Shown: piece by piece, positions 1 through 5,528 of the stretch
How positions within the stretch are numbered: the stretch's first letter is position 1
How the letters are laid out: each line of letters starts with the position of its first letter
NCBI GenBank assembly: GCA_964385715.1
Contig: CAYLRE010000186.1
Span: 1 to 9,567 of the forward strand
Origin: MB-PLM-2 sp964385715
Lineage (GTDB): Bacteria; Planctomycetota; Planctomycetia; Pirellulales; UBA7805
Length of the DNA stretch: 9,567 nucleotides
Direction of reading: 5' to 3'
Notes under the pieces: generated by a model
Databases searched by the model: none
The model's input: only the letters and a program-made list of their open reading frames with translations
What the model was told of the DNA's origin: nothing
Program-made: the position numbers and the translations under genes

Positions 1-336
1 AGAGGGATCAAAGGTAACCTGGAAGTTGACTGTGCCTTTGCCGGACGCGACTGCCTTCACCTCTTTGGTTCTTGTTGGCGTCTCTAGCAAGTGACGCATG
101 TCCTCCGAACCTTCGGAGCCAAGTCCCGTGGCATTCACTCTCGCGTTACTTTGGCTAGAAGGAACGAGAACCATCTTTTCTCCTCCTACCTCTACTTCCT
201 CTACGGCGCTCCCGTCCGGCGATTGCTCTTCTTGGGACAACACCGCTTGTTCGTTTTGCATCGCTCGTTGGTAGAGTAGAACGCCGGCGATAAGGAGAGC
301 CAGTATCAGAACAACGGCGATCGGTAATGCTTTCAT
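1..336 (-). CDS. Small membrane-anchored or secreted protein, N-terminal part (runs off left edge)
   Basis: Reading leftwards from an ATG at 334-336, the frame stays open for 112 codons to the window edge, so the C-terminus is missing. The protein begins MKALPIAVVLILALLIAGVLLY, a short basic start followed by about 18 hydrophobic residues, then QRAMQNEQ. This is either an uncleaved N-terminal membrane anchor or a signal peptide; no clear cleavage site or lipobox is visible. The next stretch is acidic and Ser/Gly-rich (about residues 32-55), followed by a more ordered segment ending in GTVNFQVTFDPS, which could be the start of a beta-rich domain. An AAGGG ribosome-binding site (345-349 on the complementary strand) lies 8 bases before the ATG and supports this start. 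It lies downstream of ssrA in the same direction, but a 289-base gap with hairpins suggests separate transcription. I do not recognise the family. The gene is well supported; its function is unknown. Confidence 0.72.
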   Translation of the reverse strand, partial: MKALPIAVVLILALLIAGVLLYQRAMQNEQAVLSQEEQSPDGSAVEEVEVGGEKMVLVPSSQSNARVNATGLGSEGSEDMRHLLETPTRTKEVKAVASGKGTVNFQVTFDPS

Positions 337-510
337 ATCCACATCCCTTATTCGATCAGGTACGGACAGGTGTTTTCCGGAGTTCATCTTCTCGCTGGAA
401 TGTTGTATGGAGTTTCCGCATGTGGAAGCATCGGGGCAGCGACGAAGTCGTTCGTGATTCCGACGTGTCGTCTTGCTGGGCCTGCAATTCTATCCAGCAC
501 ACGGACGCAC

Positions 511-538
511 TTTATAGATGGCCCCAGAAAGAGAGTAA
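511..538 (-). promoter_or_regulatory. Possible sigma70-type promoter for the leftward gene at 1-336
   Basis: On the complementary strand a TTACTC box (533-538) is followed after 16 bases by TATAAA (511-516). These match four and five of six consensus positions. Transcription would start near 504 and give an untranslated leader of about 170 bases. The site lies between the tmRNA 3' end and the downstream gene, where such a promoter is expected. This is a motif match only, and planctomycete promoters are poorly defined. Confidence 0.3.
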
Positions 539-543
539 GAATC

Positions 544-586
544 CCCCTGCCTCGCTAAGACTAAGCAGGGGTGTTCTGCTCACCCC
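544..586 (-). other. Two overlapping, mutually exclusive hairpins downstream of ssrA
   Basis: CCCCTGC (544-550) can pair with GCAGGGG (565-571), giving 7 bp with a 14-base loop. GGGGTG (568-573) can pair with CACCCC (581-586), giving 6 bp with a 7-base loop. The two stems share bases 568-571 and so cannot form together. They lie 40-80 bases past the tmRNA 3' end. A role in termination or 3' processing of the tmRNA precursor is possible, but no clear U-tract follows either stem. Confidence 0.3.
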
Positions 587-591
587 GTTTC

Positions 592-612
592 GCCCTCAGG
601 CAAGACGAGGGC
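592..612 (-). terminator. Hairpin just downstream of tmRNA, weak terminator or processing candidate
   Basis: GCCCTC (592-597) and GAGGGC (607-612) form a perfect 6-bp stem with a 9-base loop. The stem lies 14 bases beyond the mature tmRNA 3' end. In the transcript the following bases are GAAACGGGG, not a U-run, so it lacks the standard form of an intrinsic terminator. It may instead block 3' exonucleases or help trimming of the precursor. Confidence 0.3.
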
Positions 613-857
613 ATAGCAAACAAAGTGGAGGCGGCGGGAATCGAACCCGCGTCCCGCGACATTTTCACACAAGCTTCTACGTGCGTAGTCGACTAATTTA
701 GGTTTCGCTTACCGACCCCCTGCCGACCGGGTGTCAGGTTCGCTAGATCAAAACTTCAGTTAGCCGAGCGCGTGTCGATCAATGACGCTAAGCGAGTCGG
801 AATTGGTGACCGGTTTTTGACCCTCTCCGACGAAAGGTCGCAACCGGGGTCGCCTAT

Positions 858-887
858 TTAGGCAGCCAGTGCGAGATTATTCTCGGC
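858..887 (-). other. tmRNA tag-peptide reading frame (AENNLALAA, stop TAA)
   Basis: In the tmRNA the bases TTAGTT come directly before the resume codon GCC (885-887), the same relative layout as TTAGTC-GCA in E. coli tmRNA. The frame then reads Ala-Glu-Asn-Asn-Leu-Ala-Leu-Ala-Ala and stops at TAA (858-860). The C-terminal ALAA is the conserved degron recognised by ClpXP-type proteases. Nine residues are encoded; the alanine carried by charged tmRNA adds one more in front. Confidence 0.9.
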
Positions 888-899
888 AACTAAAATTGA

Positions 900-935
900 T
901 GGTCAGCTTTTAACGTGGCCAACTGACCAACCACG
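900..935 (-). other. tmRNA pseudoknot PK1
   Basis: In transcript order, CGTGG (935-931), TGGTCAG (929-923), CCACG (918-914) and CTGACCA (906-900) occur. The first pairs with the third (5 bp) and the second with the fourth (7 bp), which is an H-type pseudoknot. It ends 12 bases before the resume codon, where PK1 sits in known tmRNAs. It is deduced from pairing by eye. Confidence 0.75.
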
Positions 936-983
936 GCACGCCACTCCTGCTTCAGACTATCCGGTCGAACCCAGTTCGCCCCC

Positions 984-1318
984 TCAAGTATCTCGCGATT
1001 CTCAAATCCTCACCGCGTGGACGGTCGGCGCCGTACAATATCGTCGAATAACGACAACGCCCAGGCCCACAAGGTTCGTCTTTGAATCGCTTGCAGAAGA
1101 CTAGGTTTGGTAACACTAGTATCGGCAACGCTTAGCGCGGCCGATCAGTTCATTATAGGCGGACGAAGGGCGCGAGGTAAACGCTGGGGGACCGGCGTAA
1201 CCAACCAGAAACGTCTGTGAGCGCAAGGCAGTAGCTTCCCTACGACCAAATAGGTATCACAATCAATCGGCACTTCACGTTTGCGTCACGGAGTGCCGCA
1301 CGACTTTGGGAGACGCCC
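984..1318. other. Gene-free stretch between uppP and ssrA
   Basis: This 335-base gap holds no credible protein-coding frame or tRNA. Its one clear signal is the leftward promoter-like site at 1152-1181. No strong hairpin with a U-run follows the uppP stop codon, so read-through from uppP into ssrA cannot be excluded. Confidence 0.55.
1152..1181 (-). promoter_or_regulatory. Likely promoter reading into ssrA
   Basis: On the complementary strand TTTACC (1176-1181, four of six matches to TTGACA) is followed after 18 bases by a perfect TATAAT (1152-1157). Initiation would fall near 1145, about 160 bases before the mature tmRNA 5' end at 983. The 5' leader would then have to be removed, as RNase P does in other bacteria. 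The long leader is the weak point; a closer promoter may exist, but none is as good by eye. Confidence 0.5.
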
Positions 1319-2149
1319 CTACCCAAACAGCCCGAAACCCTTCCAGGCGATCATGGCCAGGCCGAGTGGGATTAGGTAGTAGGCGAAGTACTGGAGCTTA
1401 CCAGCGAGGACCAGCCGCACCAGCAAGCACAACGAAACGAGCCCGACGGCGAAAGAGACGAACGTGGCAATGGCCAGGTTGATCCCTTCTGCGGAGCCAC
1501 TAACGCTGGTTTCTCCGCCAATGAGATCGAGAATCTGAATCAATGAGACGCCGCCGATGGCCGGAATCGCGAGCAGGAACGAGAATGTGGCGGCCGCCTG
1601 GCGATTCAAGCCCAGCACGAGCCCCGCGGCGATGGTCGAACCGCTGCGGGACAAGCCAGGCAGCACGGCCAACGACTGAATCACGCCGATCGCGAGCGCC
1701 TGGCGGTAGCTGACCTGCGGAAGTTCTGTGTCTCCTGCCTTGCGACGGGCACTGAAAATCAACAGTCCGGCGGTGACCAGGAACATCACGCCGGAAACGA
1801 CAGGGCTGGTCAGCACACCTGACTCGAACGCCGCATCGGCCTCTGGCGACAGCAGTTTCTTGAGCACGACGCCCACGACGCCGACCGGAATCGTGCCGAC
1901 GATGATCGGGCCGATTAGTTGCCGGTTGGTCGTAAGCACCTGGCAGATGTCTTTCCAATAGAAAAGCAGGATCGCCCCTAGCGTGCCGGCGTGGAGCAGG
2001 ATGCTCACCAGCAGCGGTTCTTCCATCATTTGGTAGCCGAACTCGGCGAGTAGCTCTCCGGCTACGACCAGGTGCCCGGAGCTGCTGACAGGCAGAAATT
2101 CGGAAATGCCTTGAACGATGGCCAGAATGATAAGCGGTAGAAGTTCCAT
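1319..2149 (-). CDS. uppP: Undecaprenyl-diphosphatase UppP (BacA family)
   Basis: This integral membrane enzyme removes a phosphate from undecaprenyl diphosphate. It regenerates the lipid carrier used for peptidoglycan and surface polysaccharides, and over-expression of the family gives bacitracin resistance. The 276-residue length is typical. Both family signatures are intact. The first is Q13-x3-E17 followed by FLPVSSSGH (18-26), which supplies the (E/Q)xxxE motif and a conserved Ser/His. The second is PGLSRSGST (164-172) with the catalytic-type Arg168. About seven or eight hydrophobic segments cover the rest, for example 45-63, 79-97, 116-132, 187-209, 224-247 and 254-268. The ATG at 2147-2149 starts directly at the family N-terminus (MELLPLIILAIVQGISEFLP); no clear Shine-Dalgarno site precedes it. 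It is divergent from the isomerase gene at 2414. The presence of uppP fits either peptidoglycan synthesis or carrier recycling for exported glycans, such as those handled by the Wza-like protein further right. Confidence 0.96.
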   Translation of the reverse strand: MELLPLIILAIVQGISEFLPVSSSGHLVVAGELLAEFGYQMMEEPLLVSILLHAGTLGAILLFYWKDICQVLTTNRQLIGPIIVGTIPVGVVGVVLKKLLSPEADAAFESGVLTSPVVSGVMFLVTAGLLIFSARRKAGDTELPQVSYRQALAIGVIQSLAVLPGLSRSGSTIAAGLVLGLNRQAAATFSFLLAIPAIGGVSLIQILDLIGGETSVSGSAEGINLAIATFVSFAVGLVSLCLLVRLVLAGKLQYFAYYLIPLGLAMIAWKGFGLFG

Positions 2150-2202
2150 GCTGGGCGGGTGAAGAGCTGGTGATTGAGTACGTAGAAGGTAGTAAGAGGG
2201 CC

Positions 2203-2208
2203 AGTATA
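2203..2208 (-). promoter_or_regulatory. Possible -10 box for uppP
   Basis: The complementary strand reads TATACT (five of six consensus positions), 53 bases before the uppP start codon, implying a leader of about 47 bases. No good -35 box lies 16-18 bases upstream, so this is a partial match only. Confidence 0.3.
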
Positions 2209-2413
2209 GCTGCTAGCGGGTGAGCACGTCTGGATGTTTCGGCGTCTAATCCGCTTGTTTTGTTCCCCCTGTAAAAATGAGGGCGTTGTTGACATAATTC
2301 AGGGTCCTCACCTGGTCCCGTGCTCGGCCCTAGCGACCGCATCTGGCAGAATTGCGGCCGTGTCTTTCGACCAGCCTCCCGCCTACCTACGTGAACTGAA
2401 CAGCAAGAAGCAA

Positions 2414-3298
2414 ATGTATAAAGACCTGAATATCGAGTATCTCGGAATCTCTGGCCGTCAGAACGAATTGATCGAACTGACACTTTCGTATGGTTTTAAG
2501 GGTTTCAATCTCGATATTGAGCAGTTTGCTCAACAGGTGGAGCGGGACGGTCTCGATTCGGCCCGTCGTCTCATCGACAGCGCTCGACTTCGACTTAGCA
2601 CCTTCAAACTGCCCGTCGATGTCGACACCAACGAACCGGATTACCAGGATCAACTAACGGCACTCAAGAAGTCGGCCTCCTTGGCGTCGTCCTTGGGTTG
2701 CAAGGTTTGTCGCGCCGTGGCCCCTCCGGCTGGCGACGCGTTGGCCTATCACGATCACTTTGAACTCAGCCGTCGACGTTTCTCCGAAATCGCCGAAGTG
2801 TTGGCCGAGTTTGATATTTCGCTCGGTCTGGAATTGTTGGCCGCCAGCAGCCATCGCGAAGGCCGCGGTTACCCGTTCATTCATCGCGTCGACACGTTAA
2901 TGATGTTGCTCAAGACGATCAATCTTCCGAATGTCGGTCTGGTTCTCGACATCTGGAATTGGCACGTCGCTGGCGCCACGGTTGAGCAGCTATCCTTGCT
3001 CGATCCAGGCGACATCGTGGCTTTGGAGTTGGCCGATGCGGATTCTGAGCCGGGTGACGATTCAGCCTGCGAGAGTACCCGTCGTCTACCGGGCGAGACT
3101 GGCAAGATCGATGCGGAAGCGTACTTGCGTGCGGTTGCCGAACACGGCTTCGACGGTCCGGTAACGGCCAAGCCGCATCCATCGCAGTTTGAAGGGCTTT
3201 CTCGAGACGCGATCGCCAAACAGACGGGCGAGTCGATCGACCGCGTCTGGCGGGCGGTCGGTTTGAGCCGCAAGGGCAAGCTGGTGCAAGCCAGTTAG
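2414..3298 (+). CDS. Sugar phosphate isomerase/epimerase-like TIM-barrel protein
   Basis: The product is a 294-residue cytoplasmic protein of the xylose-isomerase-like/AP-endonuclease-2 TIM-barrel superfamily, whose members act on sugars or nucleic acids with a divalent metal. Visible strand-and-loop features are LGISGRQNELIELTLSYGF (10-28), ISLGLELLA (135-143) with Glu140 as a probable metal ligand, VGLVLDIWNWH (174-184) with Asp179 and His184 in the conserved D-x4-H spacing, IVALELAD (201-208), and RLPGETGKID (224-233), matching the usual RLPGxGxID loop. The family often has a terminal Glu ligand near the last strand. Here that strand reads PVTAKPHPSQF (249-259), so the last ligand is unclear. 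An upstream in-frame ATG at 2234 would add 60 residues without family character; MYKDLNIEYLGISGRQ is the natural beginning. Only a weak AAGAAG lies before the ATG. Substrate cannot be told; epimerase, isomerase and dehydratase are all possible. Confidence 0.88.
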   Translation: MYKDLNIEYLGISGRQNELIELTLSYGFKGFNLDIEQFAQQVERDGLDSARRLIDSARLRLSTFKLPVDVDTNEPDYQDQLTALKKSASLASSLGCKVCRAVAPPAGDALAYHDHFELSRRRFSEIAEVLAEFDISLGLELLAASSHREGRGYPFIHRVDTLMMLLKTINLPNVGLVLDIWNWHVAGATVEQLSLLDPGDIVALELADADSEPGDDSACESTRRLPGETGKIDAEAYLRAVAEHGFDGPVTAKPHPSQFEGLSRDAIAKQTGESIDRVWRAVGLSRKGKLVQAS

Positions 3299-3446
3299 CG
3301 TCTCGCAGTCTCAATACAAAATGTTCTAAGCTGCCGCGGGTTCGCGCATCAATGCGAGGATGTCCGTGCTAAGACCTCTGTGGTGGGGTTTCTTTTGTGT
3401 GCGGTAGTCGTACGACGGCCTCGCTCTACGCAAACTCGTCGCGCTG

Positions 3447-3471
3447 CTTGTGGCAATTGAATTGCCACAAG
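3447..3471. repeat. 25-base near-perfect palindrome, operator or hairpin
   Basis: Two 12-base arms, CTTGTGGCAATT and AATTGCCACAAG, are exact reverse complements around a single central G at 3459. As DNA it is a symmetrical site of the kind bound by dimeric regulators. As RNA it would form a 10-bp stem with a TTGAA loop. No U-run follows (the next bases are AATGTGTCG), so it is not a standard intrinsic terminator. It lies 148 bases after the isomerase stop and about 290 bases before the TPR start. Confidence 0.7.
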
Positions 3472-3684
3472 AATGTGTCGACTTGTTGTTCCGGTTGTAC
3501 TGCCCGTGTGGGGGATACGGGTGGCTCCGCCGGGTCGGCTTCTGTGGTTGTTTCGGACTGTCCTGTTCGGCTTTGTCCGGCTATGCGGGCTAGCCTGTTC
3601 GCCCTTTAGGGATTGTGCCCAGTTCCCACGTTTTTTTTGGGCTGCGCTCGATAAGCAGGTCGATTCCGCTACAACGAAGACGCC

Positions 3685-3699
3685 CCTTTCGCGGAAAGG
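3685..3699. repeat. Small palindrome CCTTTC-GCG-GAAAGG
   Basis: Perfect 6-base arms flank a GCG centre, 62 bases before the chosen start codon of the TPR gene. It could be a regulator site or a leader hairpin for that gene. At this length it may also be chance. Confidence 0.3.
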
Positions 3700-3761
3700 A
3701 ACTGTCATAACCATTCGATGGCAACGGATTGCTGGTCGGGTACATGGAGTACGGCTTGGTC

Positions 3762-5378
3762 ATGTTAGAACGATTATTCGGACACGCTAAGAGTGAGCGG
3801 TTCCCTGTGGAGGAGCTGCGTACGACGTCGGCTTGGGGCTCCGCCGCTCTCGCCCTGCTCTGTTCGGCCAACGTCGTTTCTTATGCCAACGCGGATGATT
3901 TCGGTCCAAGGGCACCACAACTATTGGCGGCCGAGGCGACAAGTGAAGTCGTTCCGGTAAACCACCTATCTGCGGCCAAGCCGGAACGATTGCCACCGGT
4001 CGCTGGTCGTTCCGTCGAGCCAGCGCATCGCGTCGCCAGTGTTCCTTCCGCCGTGTGGGCAACGCCTTCGTCGAGACAGGTTCTCAGGCTGCCGCCGATT
4101 CATGTTGCTGCTGCCCCGGCCGTCCCTGTTGCGGAGCGGTTGCCGCCGGTTGCCACGCCGTCGCCCTATACGGATTCTCCGAAGATTGAGCGACTTCCTC
4201 CGGTGACTGGCAATGCGGCCAAGGCTAATGGTGCCCCGGCAGGCCGTGCGGAAATCGACCGGCAAGCAACGCAGCCCGCCTTTGCTCCGCCCCGGCTACG
4301 GCATACGGCCGCCACGACGTCGAACGTTGTGCCCTACGCGACCGATGGTTATCGCCCGACGGTGAACGGGGCCCCGACGCCTTCACAGCAACGTGAACTC
4401 AATGCGGTCAGCGGACGAGCGGACATGCTGGTGCGGCGAGGTTTTTCGATGGCCGGCAGGGGAGCGGCCTATTCGGCCCGCGCCGACTTCACCGAAGCGA
4501 TGAGCATGATCGCGCAAACGCTCGATCGACAGCAGCAGACCGATCGGCACACGAAGGCTCTGGCGGCGGGCTTGCGAGCCATCAGCGAAGGGGAACAGTT
4601 TCAGCCGATTGGCTCGCAATTGGCCGCCGACATCGACATCGCGACGCTGGTCGCCTCGCACCGAACACCGGTGCTGCAACGTGAATCGACCAAGGACGGC
4701 GATACAAGTGCCGACGTCGAGGGAGTGTCGTTGTCCGAAGCCCGAGACCGGTACCACGAATACGCTTCCGAGCAGTTGGCGATCGCTGGTGGGAACTTGC
4801 CTGTTGCTTCGCTAGCGTTGTACGGGCTTGGCAAGACGCGGGCATCGCAAGCGACCGAACGACCGACCTTGCAGAAGATTCATTTTCCGGCGGCGATGGC
4901 ACTGTACCGAGCTGCGGCGAGAATCGACGGCAAGAATTTTCGCGCCACCAACGAGCTAGGGGTGTTAGCTGCTCGGCTAGGTCAGTATGAAGAAGCCCGC
5001 GCCACGCTGCGTCAGTGTATTGCGACGGCTCCCACGGCCGAGTCTTGGCGCAACCTGGCGGTGGTTCATCAGCGACTTGGGGAATCGGACCTGGCCCGTC
5101 GCGCGATGATGGAAGCGTCGGCCGCTCGGGCTATGAATACGCCGGCCAAAGCGCATCCGGCGTTGGTCAAGTCGAACGTTCGTTGGGTTCCGCCCAAGAA
5201 CTTCGCTCAGGCCGGCGGGCAGTCGTTCTCCGGCACAGCGAGACCTGCTTCGGCGGCGGTGATGCCACCGGCCGGTAGTCAACCGAACGCGGTGGCGTCG
5301 AACACGGCGGCCTCGAACACAGCGGCCACCAAGAACAGCTGGTCGGCGTCTAAGTGGCTGCCGTGGGTAAAACAGTAA
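3762..5378 (+). CDS. Exported TPR protein with Pro-rich ERLPPV-repeat N-terminal half
   Basis: The product has 538 residues from the ATG at 3762. Residues 24-44 (AWGSAALALLCSANVVSYANA) look like a signal sequence with an A-x-A cleavage site, after a long charged N-region. Residues 45-210 are low-complexity and Ala/Pro-rich. ERLPPV occurs at 75-80, 125-130 and 143-148, with a variant LRLPPI at 108-113. Residues 211-280 form a compact helical block (SGRADMLVRRGFSMAGRGA and onward) that resembles a conserved segment I associate with planctomycete TPR proteins; that is from memory. Residues 376-455 hold about two TPR-like units (AMALYRAAARIDGKNFRATNELGVLA; ESWRNLAVVHQRLGESDLARRAMM), so it is probably a protein-protein scaffold outside the cytoplasm. 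The C-terminus is Ala/Ser/Asn-rich with a repeated ASNTAA and ends KWLPWVKQ. Alternative starts are ATG 3744 and TTG 3729; a GGAG 12 bases upstream mildly favours 3762. The following gene encodes an export protein, suggesting a shared envelope role. Confidence 0.85.
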   Translation: MLERLFGHAKSERFPVEELRTTSAWGSAALALLCSANVVSYANADDFGPRAPQLLAAEATSEVVPVNHLSAAKPERLPPVAGRSVEPAHRVASVPSAVWATPSSRQVLRLPPIHVAAAPAVPVAERLPPVATPSPYTDSPKIERLPPVTGNAAKANGAPAGRAEIDRQATQPAFAPPRLRHTAATTSNVVPYATDGYRPTVNGAPTPSQQRELNAVSGRADMLVRRGFSMAGRGAAYSARADFTEAMSMIAQTLDRQQQTDRHTKALAAGLRAISEGEQFQPIGSQLAADIDIATLVASHRTPVLQRESTKDGDTSADVEGVSLSEARDRYHEYASEQLAIAGGNLPVASLALYGLGKTRASQATERPTLQKIHFPAAMALYRAAARIDGKNFRATNELGVLAARLGQYEEARATLRQCIATAPTAESWRNLAVVHQRLGESDLARRAMMEASAARAMNTPAKAHPALVKSNVRWVPPKNFAQAGGQSFSGTARPASAAVMPPAGSQPNAVASNTAASNTAATKNSWSASKWLPWVKQ

Positions 5379-5441
5379 TAGCTCCGGCATATCGAGTGAA
5401 CGATGTAAAAGAGGGCTCAAATCGGCCCCCCGTTATCGGCA

Positions 5442-5473
5442 AATTCAAATACTTGCAATTCAAATATTCTTGC
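5442..5473. repeat. AT-rich tandem direct repeat between the TPR and export genes
   Basis: AATTCAAATACTTGC (5442-5456) is followed directly by AATTCAAATATTCTTGC (5457-5473): the same unit with two extra bases in the second copy. It stands out as AT-rich in a GC-rich context and lies 55-86 bases before the export gene start. A regulator binding site or an A/T-rich promoter element is possible. Confidence 0.55.
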
Positions 5474-5513
5474 AGCAAACCAGAGGCATGGCAGCCTCCC
5501 AAGGGCAGAGAGC

Positions 5514-5518
5514 GAAGG
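5514..5518 (+). promoter_or_regulatory. Ribosome-binding site GAAGG for the export gene
   Basis: GAAGG lies 10 bases before the ATG at 5529 and decides for this start over the TTG at 5523 and the ATG at 5544. Confidence 0.45.
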
Positions 5519-5528
5519 CGTATTGGCG

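Larger units (their letters stand above)
626..983 (-). ncRNA. ssrA: Transfer-messenger RNA (tmRNA), one-piece
   Basis: tmRNA with SmpB rescues ribosomes stalled on broken mRNAs and adds a degradation tag to the unfinished protein. The transcript starts GGGGGCGAACTGGGTTCGAC (983 leftwards), the typical tmRNA 5' end, and finishes in a tRNA-like T-arm, GCGGGTTCGATTCCCGC, then CGCCTCCA (to 626). The 5' GGGGGCG pairs with the 3' CGCCTCC in a 7-bp acceptor stem containing one G-U pair, leaving A as the discriminator. GACTACGCACGTAGAAGC (around 674-692) is the conserved stem that precedes the tRNA-like domain. A pseudoknot (900-935) precedes the resume codon. The tag frame reads AENNLALAA then TAA. 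Both halves are in order, so this is the standard one-piece form and not a permuted two-piece one. After the discriminator the DNA reads CTT, so CCA must be added enzymatically. Length is about 358 bases, normal for the family. Ends are placed by pairing. Confidence 0.95.
3299..3761. other. Long intergenic region before the TPR gene
   Basis: This 463-base stretch holds no convincing gene; the open frames in it have no family character. It contains a 25-base palindrome (3447-3471), a TGT/TCGG-rich segment with a repeated CCTGTTCGSC (about 3560-3603), a run of eight T (near 3631-3639) after a weak GGGA/TCCC stem, and a small palindrome at 3685-3699. It may include the terminator of the isomerase gene and a long leader for the TPR gene, but no strong promoter is visible. 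Confidence 0.5.

Noticed and set aside
327..701. 124-codon + strand open frame including GGGGNRTRVPR
   Set aside because: Its right end is the antisense of the tmRNA T-arm, a well-known source of false proteins with this string; the rest has no family character and overlaps hairpins and a likely promoter.
2289..2294. Perfect TTGACA upstream of the isomerase gene
   Set aside because: No acceptable -10 box lies 16-18 bases downstream (CCTGGT, CTGGTC or TGGTCC), so it is not called a promoter.
2234..2413. 60-codon N-terminal extension of the isomerase gene from an upstream ATG
   Set aside because: The extension has no resemblance to the TIM-barrel family, while MYKDLNIEYLGISGRQ at 2414 is a natural N-terminus.
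1500..2483. 327-codon leftward frame overlapping uppP and the isomerase gene start
   Set aside because: It is an out-of-frame shadow of uppP, full of Arg/His/Pro runs typical of GC-rich shadow frames.
3603..3640. Run of eight T after GGGA/TCCC as a terminator
   Set aside because: The stem is only 4 bp with an 11-base loop, and a competing GCCCA/TGGGC pairing puts the T-run in the loop; too weak to call.
3473..3790. 105-codon + strand frame in the intergenic region before the TPR gene
   Set aside because: Composition follows the repetitive TGT/TCGG stretch, no ribosome-binding site is seen, and it overlaps the start of the TPR gene in another frame.
4383..4902. Leftward frames inside the TPR gene
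   Set aside because: They lie wholly inside a well-supported gene with its own signal peptide and TPR motifs, and have Arg/Ser-rich shadow composition.
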